Positions 1 through 7,600 of a DNA stretch of 64,000 nt are shown here, one piece after another. Location: NCBI GenBank assembly GCA_026398875.1, contig JAPLSB010000017.1:1-64000 (forward strand). The letters run 5' to 3'. Origin of the DNA: Gammaproteobacteria bacterium (GTDB lineage: Bacteria; Pseudomonadota; Gammaproteobacteria; Nevskiales; Nevskiaceae). Under the pieces are notes generated by a model, which ran no database searches, was not told the DNA's origin, and saw nothing but the letters and a program-made list of their open reading frames with translations. The position numbers and the translations under genes were made by a program. The number at the start of each line of letters is the position of its first letter. Positions within the stretch are counted from its first letter, which is position 1.

Positions 1-600
1 CGCGCCGCCATTGATGCTGTAGCTGCCGCCGGCCACCGAAATCGGGCTCGCCGCGTTGATCCCGCTCACCGTGATCGCGTCGCTCGTCTGCACGCTGCCC
101 AGGGCCGCGTTGGTCACCGGCGCGAAGCTGAATGCGTCTGGCGTCGTGTCCGATGCACCGTCGTCGTTGATGATCGTGCCGGTCGCCTGCGCGCGTGCGA
201 GGCTGGCTCCGCCGGTCGGACTGCTCAGCGTCACGAGGAACGTCTCGTCCGGCTCCGTGACGACGTCGCCCCGGATGCCGACATTGCCAACCTTCAGGGT
301 CTCGCCGGGGGCGAACGTGACGGTCAGCGAGCCGCCGGTGTAATCGGAACCGCTGATGGCGGTGCCATTCGATGTCGTGACTCGCACGCTGACCGTCGTC
401 GCTGCGGCAGCACTCAGGCTCACGGCAAACTGAAGCGCTTTCGTTCCGCTGTTCCCTTCGAGCGTCGAGGCGTCGGCGATGCTCAATGCAGGCGCAGCCT
501 GTGCCTGGACCGTGCGCGGCGAAACGATCCCGGCCAGTGCGACAGCCGCAATGGCAAGTTGAAGGAATCCGCGAACGGCGACGAACTGGCAACGCTTCAT
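1..600 (-). CDS. Secreted Calx-beta / SINGG-repeat protein, N-terminal part (gene continues past the left edge)
   Basis: Only the first 200 codons are in the window; the frame is open to base 1. The start at 600 (MKRCQFVAVRGF) gives a Sec signal peptide with a likely cleavage after TVQAQA (about residue 34). Residues about 38-140 look like a Calx-beta domain: a GSDYTGG segment, FAPGET and the EPDETF calcium-loop-like motif, ending in TIINDD. From about residue 145 a repeat of the type PDAFSFAPVTNAALGSVQTS...GGSYSINGG begins. The same modules build the three giant esterases at 14957-32138, so this is probably a fourth family member. Whether it also ends in an esterase cannot be seen. No good Shine-Dalgarno precedes the ATG. 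Confidence 0.8.
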   Translation of the reverse strand, partial: MKRCQFVAVRGFLQLAIAAVALAGIVSPRTVQAQAAPALSIADASTLEGNSGTKALQFAVSLSAAAATTVSVRVTTSNGTAISGSDYTGGSLTVTFAPGETLKVGNVGIRGDVVTEPDETFLVTLSSPTGGASLARAQATGTIINDDGASDTTPDAFSFAPVTNAALGSVQTSDAITVSGINAASPISVAGGSYSINGGA

Positions 601-946
601 TGAGACACTCGTTGGCGATAGATGGGCTGACGGGCCGTCGCCCGGCTGCGATGTATCTGACACTTGTGTCAATGTTGGACCGTTAATGTCAACAGAAGGT
701 CAATGTGGTCTGTTTTTCCGACAATCGATTGGTGTAGGAATTGAAGGAACCCCATGCTTCATGTGACGCAAGTCCGTGTCGCTCCAATCTGACGCACGTC
801 ATCCGCTCGACCACCCCCTTGGCAGCCCAAACGCCGCGCGCGCACGACCTTCTCGCGCTGAATAGACGCGAAAGCCGCGGTCATCGGAGATTTACGGCAG
901 AAACCGGAATTGCTTTAGCAATTCCAGCAAGTTTCGTGTCGTGTCG
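601..946. promoter_or_regulatory. Intergenic region upstream of the truncated repeat-protein gene
   Basis: This 346-base stretch has no convincing gene. It must hold the promoter of the leftward gene starting at 600. A 14-base palindrome (TGACAC-TT-GTGTCA) lies at 658-671. The octamer GTCAATGT occurs twice in direct orientation, at 668-675 and 699-706, 31 bases apart. Near the right end, 906-925 is a perfect 8-bp stem (GGAATTGC/GCAATTCC, loop TTTA). It lies 22 bases past the mtnP-like stop and could be its terminator, although no strong U tract follows on the minus strand. Confidence 0.4.
906..925 (-). terminator. Hairpin downstream of the MTIP gene (weak terminator candidate)
   Basis: A perfect inverted repeat of 8 bp with a TTTA loop lies shortly after the stop codon at 947 in the leftward direction. 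It is AT-rich for this genome and lacks a run of U, so intrinsic termination is only possible, not established. Confidence 0.3.
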
Positions 947-1717
947 TCAGTCGGCTGCCAGGACCGGCAAGACGCGTTCCAGGATGTCCCGGACCTTGGC
1001 CATGCTCAGTGCCAGCCAGTGCTCGATCTGTCCATGGATATCACCGCTGCCGATCCCGGGCGCCCAGTTGACGCTGACGGCGAGGCAGGCATAAGGAAGA
1101 TCCAGCTCGGCAGCCAGGGCGGCCTCCGGCATGCTGGTCATGCCGACCATGTCGCAGCCATCCTGCTTGAGACGACGGATCTCGCCGGGCGATTCCAGCC
1201 GCGGCCCCTGGGTGACCGCCATCACGCCACCGTCGCGGGCCTCGACATTGGCTGCCTTCGCCGCCTCGACCAGCGCCTTGCGTACCGCCGCCGCGTAGGG
1301 GTGATTGAACTCGATGTGCTTCAGGGTGCTGCCGGGCTTGCCGTCGAAATAGGTGTGCTCGCGGCCCCAGGTGTAGTCGATCAGATCGTGGGGAATCGCC
1401 AGCGCACCCGGCGGAAACCAGCCGGCAATGGCACCGACGGCGCCGATCGCGATCACCTGCTCGACACCGGCCTGCTTCAACGCCCACAGATTGGCCCGGT
1501 AGTTGATCGCGTGCGGCGGCAACTTGTGGCCTTCGCCATGGCGCGCCAGGAAGATGGCCTCCACCCCGGCCACGCGCCCGCGAACCAGCGGTGCCGACGG
1601 CGACCCGTAGGGCGTGTTGACGATCGAAGAGCCGGTGATCTCCAGCCCTGGCCAGTGGTTCATGCCGGTGCCGCCGATGACGGCGACCTTCGGGGGCTTG
1701 GTGGCAGCAGCAGTCAT
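947..1717 (-). CDS. S-methyl-5'-thioinosine phosphorylase (MTAP/PNP family)
   Basis: This 256-residue protein is a purine nucleoside phosphorylase of the MTAP/MTIP branch. It begins with the phosphate-loop-like segment VAVIGGTGM, has FLARHGEGHKLPPHAINYRAN (phosphate/ribose site) around residues 56-76, and the substrate-binding VGMTSMPEAALAAEL segment near residue 200. In Pseudomonas aeruginosa the equivalent gene (PA3004) beside nagZ encodes an enzyme acting on methylthioinosine, and here hpt and nagZ also follow. I therefore prefer MTIP over MTAP, but specificity cannot be proven from sequence alone. The reaction releases hypoxanthine, the substrate of the adjacent Hpt. The gene is probably last in a leftward nagZ-hpt-MTIP operon; the gap to hpt is 34 bases. 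Confidence 0.85.
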   Translation of the reverse strand: MTAAATKPPKVAVIGGTGMNHWPGLEITGSSIVNTPYGSPSAPLVRGRVAGVEAIFLARHGEGHKLPPHAINYRANLWALKQAGVEQVIAIGAVGAIAGWFPPGALAIPHDLIDYTWGREHTYFDGKPGSTLKHIEFNHPYAAAVRKALVEAAKAANVEARDGGVMAVTQGPRLESPGEIRRLKQDGCDMVGMTSMPEAALAAELDLPYACLAVSVNWAPGIGSGDIHGQIEHWLALSMAKVRDILERVLPVLAAD

Positions 1718-1751
1718 GGCTTGGAGGTCCTTCGGGGTTCGGCAGGAATGA

Positions 1752-2306
1752 TCAGGCGCCGCGCATCGCGTAAATGGCCGGTAACTGACGCCAGCATTCC
1801 TTGTAGTCCATGCCGCAGCCGAACACGTAACGGTCGACCACGCTCAGGCCGACGAACTCGGCATGCGCGCCGTCGGCGCGGCGGTCATGCAGCTTGTCGG
1901 CGAGCACGGCGACTTTCAGGCTCAGTGGCGCGAATTCTTCGAGCGCCTTGCGGATCGCCACCAGCGTGTGGCCTTCATCGAGGATGTCGTCGATCACCAG
2001 CACATGGCGCCCATCAAGAATGGCCGGCGGCTGCCGTTTCCAGATCAGGCCACCGCCGGTCGTGGCGCCGCGATAGCGGGTGGCGTGCAGGTAATCCATC
2101 TGGAACGGAAAGTTCAGCCGCCGGGTGATCTCGGCCGTGGTCACCAAGCCACCGTTCATCACGCAGAGAATCAGCGGTGCGCGGTCGGCGTACTCGGCCG
2201 TGATTGCCGCGGCCAGCTTGTCGTAGGCGGCAGCCACCTCTGCTTCGCCATGCAGGCAGTCGGCTTCGTTCAGGACTTTGATTGCGTCGGCAACGTCGAT
2301 GCTCAT
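1752..2306 (-). CDS. hpt: Hypoxanthine-guanine phosphoribosyltransferase
   Basis: A 184-residue type I phosphoribosyltransferase. The PRPP-binding motif VLVIDDILDEGHTL (about residues 101-114) matches the VxxxDDxxDxGxT signature. The C-terminal part has VVDRYVFGCGMDYKE, the purine-contacting region of hypoxanthine/guanine enzymes. It salvages hypoxanthine (and guanine) to IMP/GMP using PRPP in the cytoplasm. It lies between nagZ (4 bases upstream) and the thioinosine phosphorylase, which would supply hypoxanthine. Co-transcription is likely from the spacing. Confidence 0.9.
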   Translation of the reverse strand: MSIDVADAIKVLNEADCLHGEAEVAAAYDKLAAAITAEYADRAPLILCVMNGGLVTTAEITRRLNFPFQMDYLHATRYRGATTGGGLIWKRQPPAILDGRHVLVIDDILDEGHTLVAIRKALEEFAPLSLKVAVLADKLHDRRADGAHAEFVGLSVVDRYVFGCGMDYKECWRQLPAIYAMRGA

Positions 2307-2310
2307 GGCT

Positions 2311-3258
2311 TCAGGCTGTGCGGTAGAGGGCTTTCAGACGCGCGCTGGACAGGCGGCGCTGCTTGACCGGCAGCGCGTCCAGCAATTTGACGACTTCCGG
2401 GCGTTCGTTGCAGACCGGCAGCATGTCGCAGCCGGAGGCCAGCGCGACGCGGGCACGCTCGACGATGTCGCCGATCACCACCGCGCCTTTCATGCACAGG
2501 TCGTCGCAGAACACCGCGCCGTTGTACTTGTACTGGCTGCGCAGCAGGCCGCGGATCCACTTGCGCGAGAACGACGCCGGAACATCGTCGAACGCGCTGT
2601 AGCGCACATGCGCCAGCATCAGGCTTTCGATGCCGTCGTCGATCAGCGCCTTGAACGGCACCAGATCCTTCTGCTCGATATCGGCGAACGGCCGTCGATC
2701 GATCGGCAGTTCCAGATGCGAATCGGCGGCGACCGCGCCATGTCCCGGAAAGTGCTTGCCGGTAGCCTTCAGGCCAGCGGCATTGAGACCGGCGCGGAAC
2801 GCGCGCGCCAGCTTGATGATGATCTGCGGATCGGCCGAGAACGCACGATCGCCGATCACCGTCGAGACGCCACAGTCGCGGTCGAGTACGGGTGCGAAGC
2901 ACAGATCGATGCCGAAGCTGGCCAGTTCGCGGCCGATGGTTTCGCCATGCAGCCGCGCGTCCTCGACCGCCCGCAGCGCCGATTCCTCGTGCAGGCGGCT
3001 CAGGGTGCCCATCGCCGGAATCCGCGTGAACCCCACGCGGAAGCGCTGTACTCGCCCACCCTCGTGATCGACCGCGATCAGCAGCCTTGGCGACTTGATC
3101 GCCAGCAGGTCCGCGCAAAGCGCGCGCAACTGCTCGGGATCGGCATAGTTGCGGGCAAACAGGATCACGCCGCCGACCAGCGGATGAGCGAGGACTTCGC
3201 GGTCTTCGGCGGTCAGAGCCAGGCCGGCGACGTCGGCCATGATCGGTCCCAGAGTCAT
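2311..3258 (-). CDS. nagZ: Beta-N-acetylhexosaminidase NagZ
   Basis: A 315-residue family 3 glycoside hydrolase of the short cytoplasmic NagZ type, with no signal peptide. The start MTLGPIMADVAG and the segment HPLVGGVILFARNY are typical NagZ N-terminal sequence. The mobile catalytic loop KHFPGHG is at about residues 168-174, supplying the acid/base His, and the nucleophile Asp is in FCDDLCMKGA near residue 252. NagZ removes GlcNAc from GlcNAc-anhydroMurNAc-peptides during cell-wall recycling. It is first in a leftward run with hpt and the MTIP gene. Confidence 0.95.
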   Translation of the reverse strand: MTLGPIMADVAGLALTAEDREVLAHPLVGGVILFARNYADPEQLRALCADLLAIKSPRLLIAVDHEGGRVQRFRVGFTRIPAMGTLSRLHEESALRAVEDARLHGETIGRELASFGIDLCFAPVLDRDCGVSTVIGDRAFSADPQIIIKLARAFRAGLNAAGLKATGKHFPGHGAVAADSHLELPIDRRPFADIEQKDLVPFKALIDDGIESLMLAHVRYSAFDDVPASFSRKWIRGLLRSQYKYNGAVFCDDLCMKGAVVIGDIVERARVALASGCDMLPVCNERPEVVKLLDALPVKQRRLSSARLKALYRTA

Positions 3259-3292
3259 GCGGGCGCGTGGGGGTGCAGTGGGGAGAACGGCT

Positions 3293-3793
3293 TCAAGTCG
3301 GCTGGTTTTCCGGCCAGTCGCGCCACGGATGCAGCGCGAGGCTGTGATTGTAATAGCGCCGGTCCTCGGTCACTTCGGCCGCCAGCCAGGCGGGCGTATC
3401 GATGGCCTGATCGACGCTCTTCAGCTCGATCTCGGCGACCACCAGGCCGGCATTGGCGCCGGCGAACTCGTCGATCTCCCAGGTCAACGGCTGGCCGTCC
3501 GGGCCGGTGACGTCGATGTAGTGGCGCACCTTGTCGATCAGGCCGACGCACAGCGTGTCGAGGATTTCGTGGGCGTCCTTGACCGGCACCTCGTAGTCGT
3601 ACTCGGCGCGCGCGCGGCCGACCACGGCTGCCTTGATGTTCATCCGCGCCTCGACACCCTGCAGACGCACGCGAATCGAGCTCTTGCCGTTGTCCTCGGT
3701 CAGATAGCCCTGCCGCATCGGCACGCGGCGCGTGGCCTGCGCCCGCCAGTCGTCGCCGACGACCAGAAACTTGCGCTCGATTTCAATTGCCAT
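3293..3793 (-). CDS. CYTH-domain protein (triphosphate tunnel metalloenzyme family)
   Basis: A 166-residue single-domain CYTH protein. The hallmark ExExK motif is present at the N terminus as EIERKFLV (residues 4-11). Further strands carry paired charged residues, as in SSIRVRLQG, YEVPVKDAHE and WEIDEFAG, which fit the acidic/basic tunnel. Family members act on triphosphorylated substrates such as inorganic tripolyphosphate or ThTP; which one applies here is not visible. The gene sits 34 bases upstream of nagZ and could head that operon. Confidence 0.85.
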   Translation of the reverse strand: MAIEIERKFLVVGDDWRAQATRRVPMRQGYLTEDNGKSSIRVRLQGVEARMNIKAAVVGRARAEYDYEVPVKDAHEILDTLCVGLIDKVRHYIDVTGPDGQPLTWEIDEFAGANAGLVVAEIELKSVDQAIDTPAWLAAEVTEDRRYYNHSLALHPWRDWPENQPT

Positions 3794-3861
3794 GGTTCAT
3801 GTCTTCATTGTCATAGGGAAAGCGTCTGCGGCTCGCAGCAGCGATGGCCGGTGCTGCGTGG

Positions 3862-3879
3862 GGCGGGTCACGACCCGCC
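3862..3879. other. GC-rich hairpin between rlmD and the CYTH gene
   Basis: GGCGGGTC-AC-GACCCGCC is a perfect 8-bp inverted repeat in the 130-base gap after the rlmD stop. Neither strand shows a T run after it, so it may be a weak or Rho-assisted terminator for rlmD. Confidence 0.3.
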
Positions 3880-3923
3880 GCATTTGATGGTTGCGCAACG
3901 ATCAAGGCCAGCGGCGGCCGGAT

Positions 3924-5240
3924 CTACGGCCGCTCGAACAGTGCCATCGACTCGACATGCGTGGTGTGCGGGAACATATCCAGCACGCCGACTCGCGTCA
4001 GGCGGTAGCCATGGGTGTTGACCAGTTCGCCGGCGTCGCGCGCCAGCGTACCCGGGTGGCAGGACACATAGACGATGCGGCGCGCTTTCGTCGCCGCCAG
4101 CATCGGCAGGATTTCCTTGGCGCCGCTGCGCGGTGGATCGATCAGCGCCAGGTCGTAGCGGGTCTTCAGCCACTCCGCCTTCGGATCCGGCTTGAACAGG
4201 TCGGCCTTGAGGAAACGGCCATCAAAACCGTTGCGCTGCAAGTTGGCGAGGCCGCGTGCGACCAGGCCAGCCTCGCCTTCCACGGCGGTGACCTGTGCGC
4301 CGCGGGCGGCGATCGGCAAGGTGAAATTGCCCAAGCCCGCGAACAGTTCCAGTACCGAGTCACCGGCTGCGGGATTCAGCCAGTCGAGCGCCTGATTGAC
4401 CATCCGCTGGCTGACATCCGCGTTGATCTGGATGAAGTCGGCCGGCAGGAAATTCAGCCGCAGCGCGCTGCCGTCCGGCGAGTAGTCCAACGGCCGAATA
4501 TCGGCCAGCGGCTGCAGCGAATCCGGCCCGCCCGGCTGCAGATAGAAGTCGAAATCGTTTTCGGCCGCGAACGCCAGCAGCTTCGCGCGATCGTCATCGC
4601 TGGGCAGCGTCAGCACGCGGATGGTCACTGCAACGTGCTCGGACGCCGACACCTCGATCTGCGGAATCTGGTCGGCAATGCTCAAGGTGTCGAACAGCGC
4701 GCCGATCTTGCGCAGCCGGTCTCCGAGCCGCGGATCAACGACCTCGCAGCGGTCCAGCACCGCCAGCGCATTGGCATCGCGCTCGCGAAAGCCGACCAGC
4801 ACCCCGCCCTTCTTGTGCACCAGCTTCACGCCCATGCGGGCGCGGCGGCGGTAGCCCCAGACCGGGCCAAGCACCGGTTCGGCCACGGTTTCGGGCGTCA
4901 CGCCACCGATGCGGCGCAGTGCTTCCAGCATCGCCTGCTGCTTGAACGCGACCTGTGCCGCCGGCGCCAGATGCTGCAGCGAGCAGCCGCCGCAGGTGCC
5001 GAAGTGAGCACAGCCGGGCGTGACGCGATCCGGCGACGGCACATCGATCGCCGTGGCCACTGCCTCGTCGAGCGCGCGGGTAACGCGCTGCAGCTTGTAG
5101 CGGACCGTTTCGCCGGGCAGCGCGCCGAAGATGAAGGTGACCTTGCCATCGACGCGGGCAACGCCGCGTCCGTCATGGTCGAGATCGGTGACGGTGGCGC
5201 TGAACTCGGTTTCCGGCAGCGGCTTGCGTTTACGGGTCAC
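3924..5240 (-). CDS. rlmD: 23S rRNA (uracil-5)-methyltransferase RlmD
   Basis: A 438-residue RumA/RlmD-type enzyme. It has an N-terminal TRAM-like OB fold (EFSATVTDLDHDGRGVAR), the iron-sulfur cysteine cluster CAHFGTCGGC with a further Cys in LDRCEVVDP, the SAM-binding region LELFAGLGNFTLP, and the nucleophile in VYVSCHPGTLARD near the C terminus. The methyl acceptor in the family is U1939 of 23S rRNA. The start codon is GTG, and its GTGA overlaps the TGA stop of cysM, indicating translational coupling. Confidence 0.93.
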   Translation of the reverse strand: MTRKRKPLPETEFSATVTDLDHDGRGVARVDGKVTFIFGALPGETVRYKLQRVTRALDEAVATAIDVPSPDRVTPGCAHFGTCGGCSLQHLAPAAQVAFKQQAMLEALRRIGGVTPETVAEPVLGPVWGYRRRARMGVKLVHKKGGVLVGFRERDANALAVLDRCEVVDPRLGDRLRKIGALFDTLSIADQIPQIEVSASEHVAVTIRVLTLPSDDDRAKLLAFAAENDFDFYLQPGGPDSLQPLADIRPLDYSPDGSALRLNFLPADFIQINADVSQRMVNQALDWLNPAAGDSVLELFAGLGNFTLPIAARGAQVTAVEGEAGLVARGLANLQRNGFDGRFLKADLFKPDPKAEWLKTRYDLALIDPPRSGAKEILPMLAATKARRIVYVSCHPGTLARDAGELVNTHGYRLTRVGVLDMFPHTTHVESMALFERP

Positions 5241-6127
5241 TCAGGGAAGACGCCTGTTGAAATGTAGCGGTCGCCACGGTCGCAGATGATCGCGGCGATG
5301 GTGGCTCCCGAAAGCTCCTTGCAGAGCTGCAGCGCCGTCCATACCGACCCGCCGGATGACGGGCCGCAGAACACGCCTTCGATCTTCGCCAGATCGCGCA
5401 TCGTGTCTTCCGCCTGCTTCGTCGACACCTCGACGACGCGATCGACGCGCGAACGATCGAAGATCGTCGGCAGATAGGCTTCCGGCCACTTGCGGATGCC
5501 GGGAATCGACGACTCGCCGTCCGGCTGCACGCCGGTGATCTGGATCGCCTGATTCACTTCCTTGAAGTAACGGGAGCAGCCCATGATCGTGCCGGTGGTC
5601 CCCATCGTCGCGACGAAATGGGTCAGTTCGCCATTCAGCGCCGTCCAGATTTCCGGCGCGGTGCCCTCGTAATGGGCGCGCGGGTTGTCCGGGTTGCCGA
5701 ACTGGTTCAGCACCTTGCCCTTGCCGTCGCGCTCCATCTGTTCGGCCAGATCGCGGGCGCCTTCCATGCCCTGCTCCTTCGACACCAGGATCAGCTCGGC
5801 ACCGAAGGCCTTCATCGCCGCGCGGCGCTCGACCGACAGATGCGCCGGCATGATCAGCACCATGCGAAAACCCCGCATCGCCGCCGCCATCGCCAGCGCA
5901 ATGCCGGTGTTGCCGGAGGTCGCTTCGATCAGCGTGTCGCCACGCTTGATCTCGCCCCGCTCCTCGGCTCGACGGATCATCGAATACGCCGGACGGTCCT
6001 TGACCGAGCCGGCCGGGTTGTTGCCTTCCAGCTTCAGGAACAGGCGGTTGTTGCCGATGCCCGGCAAGCGGGTGACTTGCACCAGCGGCGTATTGCCGAT
6101 GGTGTCGGGAAGGGTGATCGCTTTCAT
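5237..6127 (-). CDS. cysM: Cysteine synthase B (O-acetylserine sulfhydrylase B)
   Basis: A 296-residue PLP-dependent fold-type II enzyme. The PLP lysine is in GSVKDRPAYSMI (about residue 43) and the substrate loop is SGNTGIALA. The C terminus has the phosphate/PLP-pyridine region GPSSGGSVW. The short length and the segment ending ICDRGDRYISTGVF fit CysM rather than CysK. It makes cysteine from O-acetylserine, and CysM can also use thiosulfate. The stop overlaps the rlmD start by 4 bases and acpS ends 9 bases upstream, so pdxJ-acpS-cysM-rlmD looks like one transcription unit. Confidence 0.93.
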   Translation of the reverse strand: MKAITLPDTIGNTPLVQVTRLPGIGNNRLFLKLEGNNPAGSVKDRPAYSMIRRAEERGEIKRGDTLIEATSGNTGIALAMAAAMRGFRMVLIMPAHLSVERRAAMKAFGAELILVSKEQGMEGARDLAEQMERDGKGKVLNQFGNPDNPRAHYEGTAPEIWTALNGELTHFVATMGTTGTIMGCSRYFKEVNQAIQITGVQPDGESSIPGIRKWPEAYLPTIFDRSRVDRVVEVSTKQAEDTMRDLAKIEGVFCGPSSGGSVWTALQLCKELSGATIAAIICDRGDRYISTGVFPE

Positions 6128-6136
6128 GCCGGCATT

Positions 6137-6547
6137 TTACGGGGACGGCGCGGTCGGCGCGGTGCGGACGGGCCCGCACTCCAGCACCACGAAGGCAATG
6201 ATCATCCCGGCTTCATCGGTGAATGACAGATGCGTGCTGCCGATACCGAGGGCATCCAGCCGCGCCTGCATCGCCGCGCTGAAGATCAGCCGCGGCCTGG
6301 CCTTGGCTTCGCGCAGCGCACCGACATCCTGATAGCCGACGCCGTGAAAGCCGGTGCCCAGCGCCTTGACGAACGCCTCCTTGGCGGCAAAAGCCCGGGC
6401 CAGCGCATAGCCCGGGCTTTTCGCATGCACAAGCGCCGCGCGTTCTTCGGGCATCAGCAGCTTGTTGACGGCGCGCTCGCCCTGCCGTGCGTACAAGGAC
6501 TCGCAGCGATCGATGCGCAGCAGGTCGGTGCCAATGCCGTAGATCAC
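6137..6547 (-). CDS. acpS: Holo-[acyl-carrier-protein] synthase
   Basis: A 136-residue 4'-phosphopantetheinyl transferase. It begins IYGIGTDLLRIDR (magnesium-binding Asp) and contains the conserved ARAFAAKEAFVKALGTG motif around residues 47-63. It transfers the phosphopantetheine arm of CoA to apo-ACP. The start is GTG, 9 bases after the pdxJ stop, the classical pdxJ-acpS arrangement. A roughly 10-residue Ala/Pro/Thr tail after the usual C terminus is slightly unusual. Confidence 0.93.
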   Translation of the reverse strand: MIYGIGTDLLRIDRCESLYARQGERAVNKLLMPEERAALVHAKSPGYALARAFAAKEAFVKALGTGFHGVGYQDVGALREAKARPRLIFSAAMQARLDALGIGSTHLSFTDEAGMIIAFVVLECGPVRTAPTAPSP

Positions 6548-6556
6548 CGGCAGCGG

Positions 6557-7297
6557 TCAGCCCAGGGCCGCACGCCGGGCGACGGTCATCGCCTGCCGGA
6601 TTTCAGCAATCGCCGCCGGCAGGCCGATGAACAGGCTGCGGGCGATGATCGCGTGGCCGATGTTCAGTTCGACGATCTCCGGAATCGCCGCGATCGGCCC
6701 GACGTTGCAGGCGTTCAGCCCGTGGCCGGCATGCACTTCGAAGCCCATGGCTTCCGCATCGCGAGCGAACGCGGCGATTCGCGCCAGTTCGGTGGCCTGC
6801 TCGGCACCGCTGGTGTCGGCGTAATGACCGGTGTGGATTTCCAGCTGCGGCGCACCGCTGGCCTTGGCAGCCGCCAGCTGCTGCGGATCGGCGGCAATGA
6901 ACAGCGCAACGATGCTGCCGGCAGCGGCCAGACGCTCGCAGGCTTCACGCACCGCCGGCAGGTTGCCGGCGACATCGAGGCCGCCTTCGGTGGTGCGCTC
7001 CTCGCGGCGCTCGGGGACCAAGCAGACATACTTCGGGCGCACCGCCACAGCGATATCGACCATCGCCGGCGTGACCGCCATTTCCAGATTGATCGGCACC
7101 GGGCAGACCGGCGTCAGCCGCGCCAGGTCGTGGTCCTGGATATGCCGACGGTCTTCGCGCAGATGGATAGTGATGCTGTCGGCACCGCTGGCGGCAGCCA
7201 GCAACGCGCCTTCAACCGGATCGGGATAGGCCGTGCCACGAGCCTGACGGACGGTGGCGATGTGGTCGACGTTGACGCCGAGACGCAAGGGACGCAT
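6557..7297 (-). CDS. pdxJ: Pyridoxine 5'-phosphate synthase
   Basis: The chosen ATG at 7297 gives MRPLRLGVNVDHIATVRQARGT, the standard PdxJ N terminus, and 246 residues. The open frame continues upstream but that extension has no family similarity. Typical motifs are HLREDRRHIQD, ALFIAADPQQL and HAGHGLNACNVGPIA. PdxJ condenses 1-deoxyxylulose-5-phosphate with 3-amino-2-oxopropyl phosphate. It is normally directly behind recO; here a secreted-protein gene (7601-9235) separates the two. Confidence 0.95.
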   Translation of the reverse strand: MRPLRLGVNVDHIATVRQARGTAYPDPVEGALLAAASGADSITIHLREDRRHIQDHDLARLTPVCPVPINLEMAVTPAMVDIAVAVRPKYVCLVPERREERTTEGGLDVAGNLPAVREACERLAAAGSIVALFIAADPQQLAAAKASGAPQLEIHTGHYADTSGAEQATELARIAAFARDAEAMGFEVHAGHGLNACNVGPIAAIPEIVELNIGHAIIARSLFIGLPAAIAEIRQAMTVARRAALG

Positions 7298-7525
7298 GGA
7301 AGAAAAGGATTGGAAAGTGGTCGGGCATTGTAGGCCCTGCCCCACTTCACTGACGCCCGCTTGCGCGAGGTCTGGCAGCAGCGGTGCGAATCGTGACTGC
7401 GGCAGGCCCGCCCGACTTGCAACCGATCCATGGGCCGGCTGCATCCAAACGCTGCGTGACCGGCAATGCGCCTTATCGTCGCAGGATGATGGCGTGCGCA
7501 CGCATCGACAGGCTGTGACCCTTTG

Positions 7526-7550
7526 GAGCGCCGCACGGCGCTCTTTCTTT
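7526..7550 (+). terminator. Intrinsic-terminator-like hairpin facing right
   Basis: GAGCGCCG-CA-CGGCGCTC (7526-7543) is a perfect 8-bp stem followed on the plus strand by TTTCTTT. No rightward gene ends here, so it may terminate an unannotated plus-strand RNA or be fortuitous. Confidence 0.4.
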
Positions 7551-7558
7551 GCCTGCGG

Positions 7559-7584
7559 CCCGGCGCGCGTCCCTGCGCGCCGGG
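7559..7584 (-). terminator. GC-rich hairpin after the delta-60 protein gene
   Basis: A perfect 10-bp stem CCCGGCGCGC/GCGCGCCGGG with a 6-base loop lies 17 bases past the stop at 7601. There is no U tract on the minus strand, so it may act as an RNA 3'-end stabiliser or a weak terminator. Confidence 0.4.
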
Positions 7585-7600
7585 CTGACTTCCGACTGAA

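Larger units (their letters stand above)
7298..7600. other. Intergenic region between the delta-60 protein gene and pdxJ
   Basis: About 300 bases with no supported gene, bounded by two leftward genes. It should contain a promoter for pdxJ. It also contains two strong inverted repeats, at 7526-7543 and 7559-7584, annotated separately. Confidence 0.4.
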
